A stretch of DNA of 57,178 bases from Acanthaster planci (taxonomy: Eukaryota > Echinodermata > Asteroidea > Valvatida > Acanthasteridae), in the NCBI RefSeq assembly GCF_001949145.1, contig NW_019091599.1, positions 1-57,178 of the forward strand, read 5' to 3'. The notes under the pieces were generated by a model, which saw only the letters and a program-made list of their open reading frames with translations, ran no database searches and had not been told where the DNA came from. Within the stretch, counting starts at the first letter, position 1. Each line of letters opens with the position of its first letter. Position numbers and translations under genes: made by a program. Shown here in pieces: positions 1 to 11,130 of the stretch.

Positions 1-163
1 CGTGAATTATGTCAGCACTACCAGTTTTTAAAGCATTGTTAAACCATAAAAGTTGAGCTTCTCAAGTTGCATGGGGCACAACTTAAGCACTTGGTGGATT
101 ACAGATAAAATTAGTTATATATGTACTTTATATTCAACAAATTTTATCTTCAAAAAGGGGGGA

Positions 164-287
164 TGTTGTGATAGGAACTATCTTATGAGCGCATGTATAC
201 AGTGGTGAATAAACTCTCGGTAACTGGTTGGAAGCTTGCAACAACTCCTGTCTCCGCTCCCGCTTTATTGCCATCGATAATATCACA
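164..287 (+). mobile_element. Possible short 3' LTR of a truncated LTR retroelement
   Basis: A purine tract (aaaaagggggg, 152-162) is followed at once by TGTTGTGATA, and the segment closes with TATCACA at 281-287. The ends are TG...CA with a short inverted match (TGTGATA/TATCACA). An AATAAA polyadenylation signal lies at 208-213. Polypurine tract plus TG..CA plus poly(A) signal is the expected layout of the 3' LTR of a Gypsy-type element whose body would lie to the left of the window. At 124 bp it is short for an LTR. No partner LTR and no clear target-site duplication are visible, so this stays a candidate. Confidence 0.4.
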
Positions 288-1540
288 TCAGTATGTATAC
301 TTGCTCACACATAAATTATGTAAATAAAAAAATTTTAACATCATGAATACGTTTAACTAAACGTAATTATGAAGTTAAAATTTGATATGACTACATTTTA
401 GGATTACACAGCCATTTGTAAAACCTTGAAATATCAAAGACCTCGCTGTTTCCATATTGAAACCCTGAACAGTGAAGATGTACATGTAATTCCCCCTATT
501 TCCAGATTCATAGAACCATTAAGATGTAGGAATTTCACTTCTGATTTTGCCACTAGTTGCAGCATTAATAAACACTTGATGCTGAAACTTAGAATCGGGT
601 GGCTAAACTGTGAGCAACAACCAACTTGAATCAAGACCAGTTCAGATCGAGAACGAAGCAGGGCTCCATATTTTTCTTATTTTTATAAATATTTTATGAA
701 CGTTTTTTGCCTTTTTGTGCATCTTTGTTTCAAGAAGTTATTCCATAGCTTTAGCAACAAATATTTTCAGAGTAGAGAAGAATGCCCTTATTCATTTCAT
801 TTGATTCCATCTTTAATTTGAATGACCCCTTTCCTTTCCCATTGGGCTTTCCTGAAAATGTTGGATCCACCTCTACAGACTATCATATTGTTTCCTTCAA
901 ATACTTTACGTTTGAGCCCCAAAATAACTGTAAACATTGAGCATATTTGCTTCCTCAGAATATAATACATCATTCTTAAAGGTGAGGCTCAGCATAATAT
1001 CACTTATACTCAAACTCCTGAAAGAATAGGCACACCAACAGAGCAGTTTTATTGTGTGTGCATGTGTCTCTCGCCACAGCTTCAATTTTAATCAATGTTT
1101 AATTGTTCATCCGGAAAACCAGTACACAGATTTAGGGCAAACCAGATTAAGAAGTCAAGCAATATCAACAAAGATCACTATAGGCGGTACCCATGACCAC
1201 CAACATATCAACAGTGGTTGTGATACCCAAGACCACAACTCAGATATAGGGATACCCAATGACCACTATGCACCAACACACCAACGGCCGTTGTGTAATT
1301 TTATTAGAGTAAACAATAAAAATTTAATAGAACTATTAAGGTGCACAGCACATGCAACCTGTTAGGCACCTGTCTAAATTAATGAAGTTTTACAAAATCA
1401 CATGGCAAATGTGGTAAACTCTAGTTCACTCCACTGGCACCCGTAGAGGGGTATAACCTGTGTGGTACATCACTGGCCATGAATCTACGGCAAAATATAT
1501 GGACTATATTCAATAAACCTGAATCTGTCCCTGTGGCACA
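288..1540. other. No gene recognised
   Basis: AT-rich sequence with no reading frame that I recognise. At 1185-1280 there is a weak three-fold repeat built on 'gatacccaagaccac' variants. The tail of the Ngaro-like element (untranslated region and any terminal repeat) may extend into 1380-1540, but I could not identify its end. Confidence 0.5.
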
Positions 1541-1674
1541 TCATGGGGAACTAAACAATTGAGCGACACAAAGTATGGAATAATAGAGCTCGACCTCTTC
1601 TGGGGCCGTAAATTGCCACTCACGAATAATAACACAACCCACAGAAGAACGAGCCTTGCCCCCAAACACAAAAG

Positions 1675-2189
1675 TTACAGCAAGGACAAAATGCAACAGC
1701 GGAGATTCTGGAGAAAAAGGACATTTCCCTCCGGAGAGAGATGCAACCTGTCCGTGCGATAAAGATTTGCTGCTGACCAATGAAATTGGGGGTGCTCCAA
1801 CACACTGATCCCTAGCTTGCAACATTGCGACCGTGCCCAGCGGTTCGTCGCCCGCCGTACATGTTCCATCCATTTTTGGGACTGAGCACCATAATAAAAA
1901 AGCTGCAGCAATATGCATGACCAAACCAAATCCGCATTTGGAAACCTCTCCCCCATTCCGCCAGCATCATAGCCAGTGTCTGCCGAAGCGCAAAAAAGTT
2001 GAGCTGCACTAAATCATTGGTCCCAATATGTATGAAAATGATGTGCGCTTCCCCAATGGTGTCCAATAATTGTGGTAATTTGTGTATGCGTGCTCTGCTC
2101 CTCCGCCATTGAACAGGAAACGGCACATGCATGTTATTGGCTGCCCATTGAACCAGCGAGTCTCCAACAATCCAGGCACACTCTTGCAC
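1675..2189 (-). pseudogene. SGNH/GDSL-type hydrolase module of the Ngaro-like element
   Basis: The minus-strand reading begins with WIVGDSLVQWA, which carries the nucleophile-Ser GDS motif, followed by HIGTNDL, the block III Gly/Asn motif of SGNH hydrolases. After a frameshift near 1950 the C-terminal part continues in another frame (1675-1956) and contains DRLHLSPEGN, which supplies the Asp and His of the DxxH catalytic pair. All recognisable catalytic residues are therefore present but split over two frames. The module lies just 3' of the recombinase. A TCTGTTTTTTAG tract just upstream looks like a splice acceptor, so the hydrolase may have been joined to the recombinase by splicing. Its role in the element (possibly esterase activity) is not known. 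Confidence 0.75.
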
Positions 2190-2229
2190 ATGTGGGGCCA
2201 GACCTAAAAAACAGATACATGGACAAAGC

Positions 2230-3216
2230 TTAAATGCTCAACAAGCACTGAAATTTGCTGGTGGAAAGGAGCGGAGGTAGGTGGCCAGTGCGTCCGAACA
2301 CCATCAACCCATGCGCTGTATATCGGCGAAGGGAGTGCCCATTTCAAAGGCCGCTGGAGCCGCCCCCATGTGGAATGAGTCGGATCGATAGTGTGCATTG
2401 GTAATACTGCAGCCTACTAACGCCATTTGCAACACCCTATTAAATTGATAGTGTGTGAGGGACTGGCTGTCCATATGACAAAAAAGTAGACCTATTGTTC
2501 GCGGATGACACTGTAGGTACGCGTGGAGCGCTTGAACCGGACATAGAGAAGCATCAGTCCATCGGCCCACACGAACAAGTTGCAAGGGCCATGCTGGTTT
2601 GTTTTTGTCTGCCGCAAGGAGGAAATTAATTCCTCCCCGCCCTGTAGGAAGCGAAGATCTGAAATATGCAAAACTGAGTCCTGCACATTGGATGGAGAAT
2701 GCGCTGCACACTCACTAACCCTTAAGAAACCGAAGAACGCCAGCAGCATAGCTGGGCGGAAAAGCGTTGCCTCATATTGGGATGAGCATACTGCAGGTAA
2801 TGCTCGAGAGTAACGCCAGGGATATGGGGGATCTGTAGTCATGACGCGAATCCCCACGTCTACAACCTTCCAGCAGTTTTGCAACTAAGAAAGAATCTGT
2901 TGGGTCCGCTCCCCCATTGAGCTTGTACTGACTACTGGCACCCGCAACGTACGTATGTCGTAATTGTCATTGGGGAATATTGCTAGATGGACAGCCACAC
3001 AATGAATTCACCTATGCACTGTGGGTCATTGACTTGAGTACTAGTCCTGGATTGGAGAAAACGGCGAAAAGCATTCCACCCTGATGTGTAAGCTTTATGT
3101 GTGTTGTGAGCGAAAGCAAGCCGCAGTAACCTATGCATTTCAAACCCTACCAAATTTGGGGAAGTGGTGGCTCGGCCTGCGGGGCTGAAGCGAAGAAGTG
3201 CTCCATCTGAAATCAA
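2230..3216 (-). pseudogene. Tyrosine recombinase of the Ngaro-like element, inactive
   Basis: The N-terminal core-binding part includes MHRLLRLAFAHNTHKAY and FRRFLQ (3216-2985). The catalytic part follows with FLRVSE (first catalytic Arg, in the frame of 2492-2884). The motif normally read as HxFR before GAA is here SDSFHMGAA, so both the His and the second catalytic Arg appear substituted. The conserved MGRW box reads MG-stop-W: an in-frame TGA at 2304-2306 where family members have Arg, consistent with a CGA to TGA transition. The nucleophile Tyr survives in TYLRSF (codon 2277-2279) downstream of the stop. In the family this enzyme integrates circular cDNA; this copy cannot be functional. 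Confidence 0.8.
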
Positions 3217-3650
3217 GATAAGGCATCAGCTTTGTCATTGAATATGCCGGGAATGTGGGAGGCTTTGAATACGATATTAAACTTCAAACACTTCAAGACC
3301 AGTAAGCGAATCAGGTGCATAGCCTCAACTCCCTTGGCAGTTTGACCTTTAATCATATGAACAACCGAAATGTGTACAGACTGGATGATAACTTTGTGAT
3401 TGGCAAGAAGCGGACCTCATGCCGGCACAGCAACGATTATGATATGAAGTTCTAAAAGGGTGATAGGAGGGGGCGAGGCTCTCCATTGCGGCCACCGACT
3501 CTGCAACCACTTCCACCCGAAATATGCCCCAAAGGCTATGGATGCTGCGGCAACCGTGAAAAATGTGAGTGTGTCCAACGATTCCCAGCCGTCCCTGCCA
3601 ATGGAGGTGATGCCATTGTAGTCGCGCAAGAACGTTAGCCACATCAAAAG
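3217..3650 (-). pseudogene. RNase H segment of the Ngaro-like element
   Basis: The minus-strand segment has SIAFGAYFGWKW followed by ITLLELHII, the layout of the first Asp/Ser and Glu motifs of DIRS-order RNase H domains. Weaker fragments continue at 3220-3360 in another frame, with wording such as KGVEAMHLIRL and HIPGIFNDKADALS, the latter being the typical C-terminal Asp-containing end. At least two frame changes interrupt it. It lies directly between the RT and the recombinase, as expected. Confidence 0.7.
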
Positions 3651-3732
3651 GTCAAGTTTGCCCCTGCTGTAATACGCGCCTTATGCCAAGGTCGAGTCGG
3701 GCCCCTCGTTAAAGAAATGAGCTGCAATAGCC

Positions 3733-4431
3733 CTACACACACAAATTGAACGATCCAACCATAGACTGAATCACAACGAGCATTACCTTTGGCTTTGCAA
3801 GTGCTGCCTCAATTTGACTGGAGAGCGCGTCCACCTTCTCCCGTGGTACTTTTATTTGCCATTCCTTAATGTTTATTTCAAGCCCCAAATACATGTAAGT
3901 AAGGACTTGAGAGGGGCCCTCTGTCTTTTCCAAAGCGATGGGTACGCCCAGTTCCCCACATAGAGTACGGAAGTTTGCAAGCAATTTCTTACACGAGTCC
4001 TTCTTCGCCCCAACAAACAAGAAATAGTCCGAATAATGCATTACATAACCACTGACTGCCATTTTGTTCAGTCTAAATTCAAGGAAGGTGCTGAATTTTT
4101 TTAATAAAACATACGAAATAGAACATCCCATGGGAAGACACTTGTCAAATTAAAATTGATTCTCAAATGAAAAACCAAGCAACTGGTAGTCTTGCGGTGA
4201 TATTGGCAACAGAAGAAATGCCGACTTTATATCCAACTTTGCTAACCAAGTGCCTTTTCCACCAGAAGAACTAACCCTACTGCTGTATCGAAACGAGGCG
4301 TACCTAACCTTACATTGCTCCTCATTAATAAAATCATTAATTGAAGCACCAGAAGGGAAGGAAAGATGGTGTATCAATCTATAAGTACCAGGGTCTTTCT
4401 TCAGCACTAACCCAATGGGCAAACATTGCAA
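3733..4431 (-). pseudogene. Reverse transcriptase of the Ngaro-like element, active site altered
   Basis: Two frames cover the palm and fingers. The upstream part (4150-4431) reads LPIGLVLKKDPGTYRLIHHL and SINDFI, then AKLDIKSAF with the first catalytic Asp. After a frameshift near 4140 the second part (3733-4131) reads GCSISYVLLKKFS, then HYSDYFLFVG. The latter is the YxDD box, which in DIRS-order elements is usually a YLDDF-type motif; here the second Asp is replaced by Tyr. The thumb-side motif YMYLGLEIN follows. Loss of one catalytic Asp plus the frameshift means this RT is dead. Confidence 0.85.
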
Positions 4432-4609
4432 GTGCTTGAACGGTGGGAGGTAAAGGGCCTGGCCATTCGGCCCACTTGAATCTCCTTGTGTAGTTCCGCT
4501 TTGACTATTGCGGATTGTGATGAGGCTGACTGGAGGCAGCCCGTGTCCCTACAAATCCGGGAACCCGTCTACCCCAGAGAAAACCCCTGAATCAAAACTT
4601 CAAACTGAA

Positions 4610-5005
4610 TCAAAACTTTGTCAACCTCATTATTATAATAACTAAGTAGGGTTCGCAATACTGAAAGCTTAACTGAAGGTTGGGAGAACGAAAAGTATGC
4701 TTTGGCTCTGTGGGCTTTGACACCCCTTGGGATTCCTCGAGGTTGCCCAGTGATTGATAGCCCGGACCCACGTCGGTGCGTAACTTTCCTTTACTCAACT
4801 TGGACCCAATTGTTTGGGAAGTTTTTTGGCTGCCTTGAACTTGGCGTGCTTGAGCACCGTGTCTCAAACGAGCACATTTTGCACATTTGTGTTGGTACTT
4901 ACAACCAAAAAACTCGCAACCATTCGGATTATTGAACAAGAAGCACAAACCAGTAAGGGTCACCGGGCATGATGGGAGTCGACCTGTGGTCGTGGCAGGT
5001 GTCAT
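4610..5005 (-). pseudogene. Gag zinc-knuckle segment of the Ngaro-like element
   Basis: The sequence contains LCFLFNNPNGCEFFGCKYQH followed by KCAKCARLRH. This C-x-FN-x-C-x-C-x-H then C-x2-C-x-H spacing is the nucleic-acid-binding finger found at the end of gag in DIRS-order elements. It follows the gag core after a single TAG stop at the codon after GEIDVE (5030-5032). The tail is basic and Ser/Lys-rich. Confidence 0.7.
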
Positions 5006-5029
5006 CGCGTAGGATGCAACTGTCAGCCA

Positions 5030-5575
5030 CTACTCGACATCGATTTCACCCCATAACCAAGTAGGCTGACCTTCAAGCCGAAGCCTAAATTGCTCAGCGT
5101 ATAAACGCCCGCCACAACCCGGAAACTGGACTGAAGCTGTGCGAACAATTTTGGTGTACTCGAGCAATTCGAAAACGCGGGTAGGAAACTTCACCAAATA
5201 GATTGACATGAACTCATGGAATGCTGCAACCCATTTATCCCAAGAATCGAGCGTATGTCGACGGCCGGACTTGAGCTGATGTGGGCACAAGAACATTTTA
5301 TCATTCTCAATGACCAGTGCGACTTCAGCAGCCTTACCCTTCTTTGCCAGTACATCAGACGTGCCATCTACAGACAAAAGTGACACATCGATATACTTGT
5401 GCCACCATATTTTTTCCTTTAGATTTTGAGAAACGCTCTCCCCAATAAGCGTGATGGACCCAATGCGAAGAATGGCCTGGGGCTGTGCTGAAACACCATC
5501 ATGAAACACCTGGTGTGCTACTGAAAGGGGAAGCTCAAAGCCCCATCTGGCTGTCTGAACTACCACTTCTGACAC
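5030..5575 (-). pseudogene. Gag core of the Ngaro-like element
   Basis: A 181-residue open stretch contains SQNLKEKIWWHKYIDVSLL, WDKWVAAFHEFMSIYL and RLYAEQFRLRLEG followed by WGEID. This pattern (short helix with KIW, W-x-AF-x-FM-x-IYL, then Y-x-EQFR) is characteristic of the gag-like protein located before RT in many animal tyrosine-recombinase retrotransposons. It should build the element's nucleoprotein particle. It ends at a TAG that probably replaced a sense codon, because zinc-finger coding sequence continues beyond it. Confidence 0.7.
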
Positions 5576-6370
5576 CGGTCACTGGTGCCGTAATGATACT
5601 ACGTGAGAACTGAGGGTATGGATGGGAGGCCGAATACATAGGGAGGCTATTGCCTAATGTAGGCTCATGACTCGTGAAACCTAGGCTCTTAGCATTAAGA
5701 TTCCCACCGGAAATAGTAGATGTCATTATCGGGCTTGGGGAAAAAAATTGCTCTGGCTGAGTACCCCATAAGCAGTACTACACGCTATAGAACCCATAGC
5801 GAGACTACACTCATCCGGCCCTTTGGGGTCGACTGTCATTGTCCTTGGTGGAATCCCGGGAGTAGGTGGCGGGACCGTGACAACCGATAATCCATAGTGG
5901 TTGGCTTTGGCAGGAGCGGCTACACTGGCTGAAATTGGCCCGGATGGGTATGCCATCTGGCTTGTCGGCTGCAGCGGGGATGCCATCTCTGTCAACATTG
6001 GTGTCACGGACGGAGCCCCAATTGCAGGCGGTATCGGAGCAGGCTGACTCACGTCCTCCGCCGGGGTCAACAAGGCTGTACGGGGTCACTTCCGCGGTGC
6101 CGAGGCCTTCCAAGGATGCGTTACGGTTGCTGGCGCACGGCAATTGGGCCTTCCCCGCGGCATGTCCTGGGCTTGCTCCCATGTCCTGGTCTTCGCGCCA
6201 AAAGCTCCCAGCAGCAATGCCAATATGTTCCTGCACTGCCAGATGCGCCGACGCTCTGTCCGATATTGTTGAGCAGCAACAATGCCTCCTTCAAAAAAAA
6301 AAATACTGGGATGAAGACCCAGCAACTGGAGGAGTCGATTCCAACGTGAGTCGTTGGCAGACAACACAAC
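5535..6370 (-). pseudogene. Pro-rich N-terminal part of the gag-like protein
   Basis: Overlapping minus-strand frames (5535-5726, 5726-6073, 6086-6367) encode Pro/Ser/Ala-rich low-complexity sequence such as QPAPIPPAIGAPSVTP and VPPPTPGIPPRTM, as expected for the disordered N-terminus of gag. The frames are interrupted several times. A clear start codon is not distinguishable. Upstream sequence to about 6540 remains open in one frame but has no recognisable motif. Confidence 0.5.
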
Positions 6371-6994
6371 GTGATTGAAGAAGCACAGTTATCAAACAAC
6401 TCCGATATAATGCGATAAAATACATGTAATTCAAAAATAATGCAACAGTTCACCGTTGATGTTTCTTGATTGAAGCTGCAACAAAAAAATGAGGCAACCC
6501 GAGCTGTCTGCATGGCGTGGTTGCTATTTCTCGCCATGACCAGAGACTCTTGTTTTGATTGGCTGCCGAAGGATCTTTCCTTGGCCTCGGCTAATGCTTT
6601 TTACAAGTTTGATTACTCCTACCACGTCAGCAATGCCTGTAAGGCCTAAAATTTGGCACATGGCACAACGATGATGCTTCCCATATGTATACCTCAACCG
6701 CATGATAGTGCCACACGCACCGCGAACAGCGCGCGTCTACTCTGTGCCAATCCTGCAGGTTCACCCTTCGGGTCACTCCCCACTGACCTTTCCTTTGAGT
6801 ATAATAAGTTTTACCTGCTATGCGGTAAAATATGATAATGTAGGCTTTCCGGGCCATTGTTATAAAAAAAATCATGCGGTACAAATGAACATTCTTCACA
6901 TTAGTTTTGAATTTGTTGTAATAATAATGATAAAAATGACTATTCCGAGGCGCTGTATTATCATTAACCCTGCACATAGGGCTTGCACATCATT

Positions 6995-7245
6995 TGAACA
7001 TTCCTGAAACCATCTCAGCTCCCTGGGGAGTATACTAGTGCAGTGCTGCCATTTCGGCGCAAACAGCTAAACAACCGTGTCTGCCCTCACACGTATCCAT
7101 TTACTCCTAGGTGGAGAGAAACAGATAGGGGTAAAGTGCCTTGCCCGGGATCGCAATATGCTGCCAGAGCTGGATTCGAACCCCCTGATGCCATGATCAG
7201 AAGCTACAAATCCTAACCAGTAGGCCACATGCCTCCTATAAGTTT
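6995..7245 (-). mobile_element. tRNA-derived SINE
   Basis: On the minus strand, a box A-like stretch (gtggcctactggttaggat, plus coordinates 7210-7228) is followed about 30 bp later by a perfect box B, GGTTCGAATCC (plus 7172-7182). Downstream comes GGGCAAGGCACTTTACCCC, a tail commonly seen after the tRNA-related head of animal SINEs, then a conserved-looking body ending near ctccccagggagctga. Box A and box B form an internal RNA polymerase III promoter. The head does not fold obviously into an intact tRNA. Ends are approximate and no target-site duplication was established. Confidence 0.75.
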
Positions 7246-7601
7246 TAATATCAGCAAATTTCATTGCGCATTACAGTTATTCGTTAAATGATTCAAATTG
7301 ATTAAAATTCCAATGGTTGTTTCATTCACTCAAATTTGAAAGTCTTATAAATTGGTTAAATGTACCCCTTTCCATAAAAATGTGTTCCTTTCCATAACAT
7401 GACTTTCGTTTTCTTTATTCATCAGAATTTGTTTAAAGACATAAATAAGTTGACTAAGAAACAACACTTTGAAAAAGCATTTTGGTTATGCTCGAGATGT
7501 GCTTCCTGACTCACACCGTACTTGTCAATGTAGGCTTTCCAGAAAAGAAAAGCAGCAAAACAAGAGAAAAACTGAGCTAGGGGACAAAGCAAAGTCACTT
7601 A

Positions 7602-8040
7602 CCTTAAAGGTGCACTCGTAAAAGCCCTATATCTCCTTAAGTACATGTCCCATCAGTTCGAAACTTTGAAGATAAATTGAAAGGGAAGGGATTTAGAGGA
7701 AAATTGCCCTCGTGTAATGATGACCTCATCAGGTGCCAAGTCTTGTGACCTTAAAGGTGCACTTGTGAAAGCCGTATATCCCCTTAAGTAGATGTCCCAT
7801 CAGGTTGAAACTTTGAAGATAACTAGAAAGGGAAGGGATTTAGAGGAAAATTGACCTCATGTGATTATGACGTCATCAGGTGTCAAGTCACGCGACCTGA
7901 AAGGTGCACTCTTCAAAACCCTATATCTAAAGTACATGTTCCATCAGGTTGAAACTTTGAAGATAACTTGAAAGGAAAGGGGTTTAAAGGAAAATTGACT
8001 TCATATGATGATGATGTCATCAGGTGTCAAGTGCATGCCT
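7602..8040 (+). repeat. Three tandem copies of the ~147-bp unit
   Basis: Copies begin with TTAAAGGTGCACT-type sequence near 7602, 7749 and 7895, giving a period of 146-147 bp. Each carries CCTATATCTCC..AAGTACATGTCCCATCAG, GAAACTTTGAAGATAA, GAAAGGGAAGGG and a block ending in a variant of GATGACGTCATCAGGTG. Confidence 0.85.
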
Positions 8041-8620
8041 GATTGGGTTCTGAACTTGAACCTATATGGACATGATCAATAATTCTACCATAAGTATGTT
8101 TTACGCTGTAGATTAACTGGTCGAATTTCAAAAGGCAAGAAAGCGATCTGTTCTGTTGGCAACACAGATAAGCTCTAGTTGGCTTTTTTGCAACTTGCGA
8201 AAAAGGAATTTTTTGTTCTTTTGGGCGGAAGTTGCGGAAAAGGCATTAATTTTGTCAAGACTTTTTTTTTCCTTCTTCTCCTCCTGGTTCTTCCATCAAA
8301 ACGGGGTTTTGACGGAAGAACAAGGGTTTTTCTGCACGCCACTTTAGTCCCTTTGGTATCTTCATCCATGTTGCCTCAAGCAAAGACCCAATGGCAAAGA
8401 TGTGCCGCAAAGGATGACGTCATGATGATATCATCATCTGATTTTTTATTGAATTTTGAGTATTTAGTTTTCCCTATAGGTTTTGTACACGTTTTTTAAA
8501 ATTTACCGATGTGACCGATTATATATTAGGTGAATACTCTTCGTCCACCAGCTAGAGAGGGTCTGTCAAGAAAATTGTGCTCATGAGGTCATCACATGTT
8601 GTGTGACAGGGCATTTAATT

Positions 8621-8732
8621 TGCAAACTTTGAAGCCCTATATCTCCTGAAGTAAAAATCCCATTGAGATGAAAATTTGCAAACTTTGAAGCCCTATATCT
8701 CCTGAAGTAAAAATCCCATTGAGATGAAACTT
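8621..8732 (+). repeat. 56-bp near-perfect direct duplication inside a 147-bp unit
   Basis: The stretch starting tgcaaactttgaagccctat at 8621 is repeated at 8677 almost without change, so the offset is 56 bp. This is a recent local tandem duplication within the diverged array. Confidence 0.85.
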
Positions 8733-10274
8733 TGCAGATATCTAGAAGGAAGTGTGTGATACATGAAAAGTAATGTCACGGGATGATGACGTCAATAATT
8801 TTGAAATCACATGGCACTAAACATGTCCGAGCGGGTTGAAACTTTGCAAATATCTGGAAGGGGATGTCCGATAAGTAAAAACTGACCTCATGGGATGATG
8901 ATGTCATCAATTAAAAAGTCCTGTGACATTAAAGGTGCATTCTTTATAGCCCTATATCTCTTGAAGTACATGGAACAGCTGGTTGAAACTTTGGAGATAT
9001 CAGGAAGGGGATGTGTGATAGACAAAAATTGACCTCATGGAATGATGGTATCATCAACTCAAAAGTTATGTGACATTAAAGGTGCTTTTTTCCAAGCCCT
9101 ATATCTCCAAAAGTGTATGTCACAGGGGGGTTAAACTTTGCAGATGTGCAATCACGATGATGAAAGTTTCATTTTAAAAAAATCAATTTTGAATAGATGT
9201 ATGTGGCAAAGTTTGTCCAAACCGCCTGAAAATTGATGTAGGTGACCATCTTTACCCAGTCAATGCGTGTGCGTTTGGGGCTGATGACATCATCAGACCA
9301 GAAGTTACAATAAAAACTTCTTTTATTCTTCAGAATTTGGTAAAAAAATCAACCGTAAGAGATATAAGCATGAATTATATGTGAGATGACAGCCAAAACA
9401 TTGGAGTCAGCTGCATGAAGTGCATAACTAGTGTACTTTTTCACACACCTGAAGCGCCACCAACAAATACCCGCTAAAATATAAATTACCAACTCAAAAA
9501 TCCCATTAGCATGCTGTGCGTATTAACATGTGTGTGTGCGTGGACGCCCATTATCTGCCTGCAACTTAGACGGTGCACAGTGCGTAGGGCATTATACCTG
9601 GGACTTGGCAAAATGCTGACCACGTGCTGCCGAGAGCAGATCGCATTGTATGGAACGCCAAAAGGGACAAATGTTTCAGATATCTCATCTGTGCCTTCTC
9701 GACGATAAGTATGTTTTGTATTGTATATTGTATTGTGCATGTCTTATTGGGTTCAAAACTTGCAGATATCTTGAAAAGGGAGTGCTTTAGAAGTAGATTG
9801 ACCTAATGTGACAATGACATCATCTGGATCAAAGTGATACTTAGCACAGATACTCAAGAAAAGGTACTGGCAAATTAATGATGTCATTTAAAATACACTC
9901 TTCAAAGCACTAATCTCAGATATCTTAGAAGGTAAAGTGCTTTAGACAAAAAATGACCTGATGTGATAATGACATCGTCTTGTGATAAGTTTAGTGACAT
10001 TAAAGTTGCACTCTTCAAAACACTATATCTCGCGAAATACATGTCCGATTGGGATAAAACCTTGCAGATGTCTTAGAAGGGAAGTGTTTTCATTAAACTA
10101 TGTATCTTTGACAGTTGTTTCCAAACCTCAAAATGCAAAAAAGTCCTGTCTTTCATCCCTCAGACAAACACACAGAGTTCAAGTTTTTGCCTTTTTCATA
10201 GTTTGCAATAAAGCATTGTTTTTGTTCGTTTTTTTTTTCTTCTTCCCTCTTCTTTTTCTTCCTCCTCTGACCAA

Positions 10275-11130
10275 AACCCATGTGTGCACGTTTTGTGCAC
10301 GTTTCTTCTGCCATCGACTTTGCAACTTTGGATCTTCATCAAACTTACATTGAAGGACCTTAGTTCAAAGATGTGCATAGAACAATGACATCATGATGAC
10401 GTCATCAAGTGATTTATTATTGAGCTTTCAATATTTATTTCAACCCAATGACTTTGTACACGTTTTCGAGGCATTATTTTGGTAATTGAGCAATATTTGA
10501 TCGTTATCAAAGTTACACCAAGCACTCACCATAAAGTGAAGATAATACGTAAATATTTATGTCATGATGATGTCATCGAGAGATTTATTATTGATTTTTC
10601 AATATTTAGTTCAGCCCATTGACTTTGTACACGTTTCAACCACAAAAAAAAAGTTTTTTGTGAAAAAAAAAATGTGGAAGACTGGTGCACTCATCTGAGT
10701 GACTTTGTACTGTAGCATAGGTAGTCCAACAGCCCATGGGGCTGTCAAAATGAAATTGTCACGGTGATGTCGGGAGGTGTCACGTGGCATGAGATAAAAG
10801 CTGCAGTTTTCTCCATAGGTTTTGTACATGTTTTTCGACTTAAAAACTAATGACTGACTAGTCCTCTTTTCGGTTCAAGATTACTATGAGAAGGAAAGAG
10901 AAATCACCCTAATTTTCTGTTTCATTCAGTTACAAATATTCCTAAGAGTTAAAAATACCAAGTAATATGTCATAATTTTTCTTCAGTTTGACCGCAAATC
11001 ACGTGACATTCACTTAGAGCAGCAGTTTTTCTGCATGTGTGTTTAGCCTATTAACCTTGTACATGTTTACAAGACACTATTACGGCCAGCAAAGACCCTG
11101 ATACAAGAATTATTCCAGGTTGATGATGTC
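10275..11130 (+). repeat. Higher-order repeat unit, first copy
   Basis: This segment aligns in order with 12325-13160, at an offset of about 2 kb. Shared landmarks are GATCTTCATCAAACTTACAT, GATTTATTATTGA, GACTTTGTACACGTTTTC, GATCGTTATCAAAGT and GCAAATCACGTGACA. GACTTTGTACACGTTTT-type motifs recur about 170 bp apart (10449 and 10619). Confidence 0.75.

Larger units (their letters stand above)
1541..6540 (-). mobile_element. Decayed Ngaro/DIRS-type tyrosine-recombinase retrotransposon
   Basis: Reading leftward on the minus strand, recognisable pieces occur in the expected order: Pro-rich gag N-terminus, gag core, Cys/His zinc knuckle, reverse transcriptase, RNase H, tyrosine recombinase, then an SGNH hydrolase. 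RT followed by RNase H and a tyrosine recombinase (instead of a DDE integrase) defines the DIRS order; the hydrolase module fits animal Ngaro-type elements, where such a domain has been reported. Every module is broken by stops or frameshifts and several catalytic residues are lost, so this is an inactive copy. The terminal repeats expected for the order (split direct or inverted repeats) were not found, so the outer limits are approximate. Confidence 0.85.

Noticed and set aside
7067-7264. Minus-strand 65-codon ORF
   Set aside because: It is translated from the tRNA-derived SINE and has no coding significance.
9486-9740. Open frame of 84 codons and its counterpart at 48506-48886 as a conserved gene
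   Set aside because: The similarity is shared at the DNA level as part of the block A/B repeat; the frames contain different stops and no domain, so DNA repeat homology is the better explanation.
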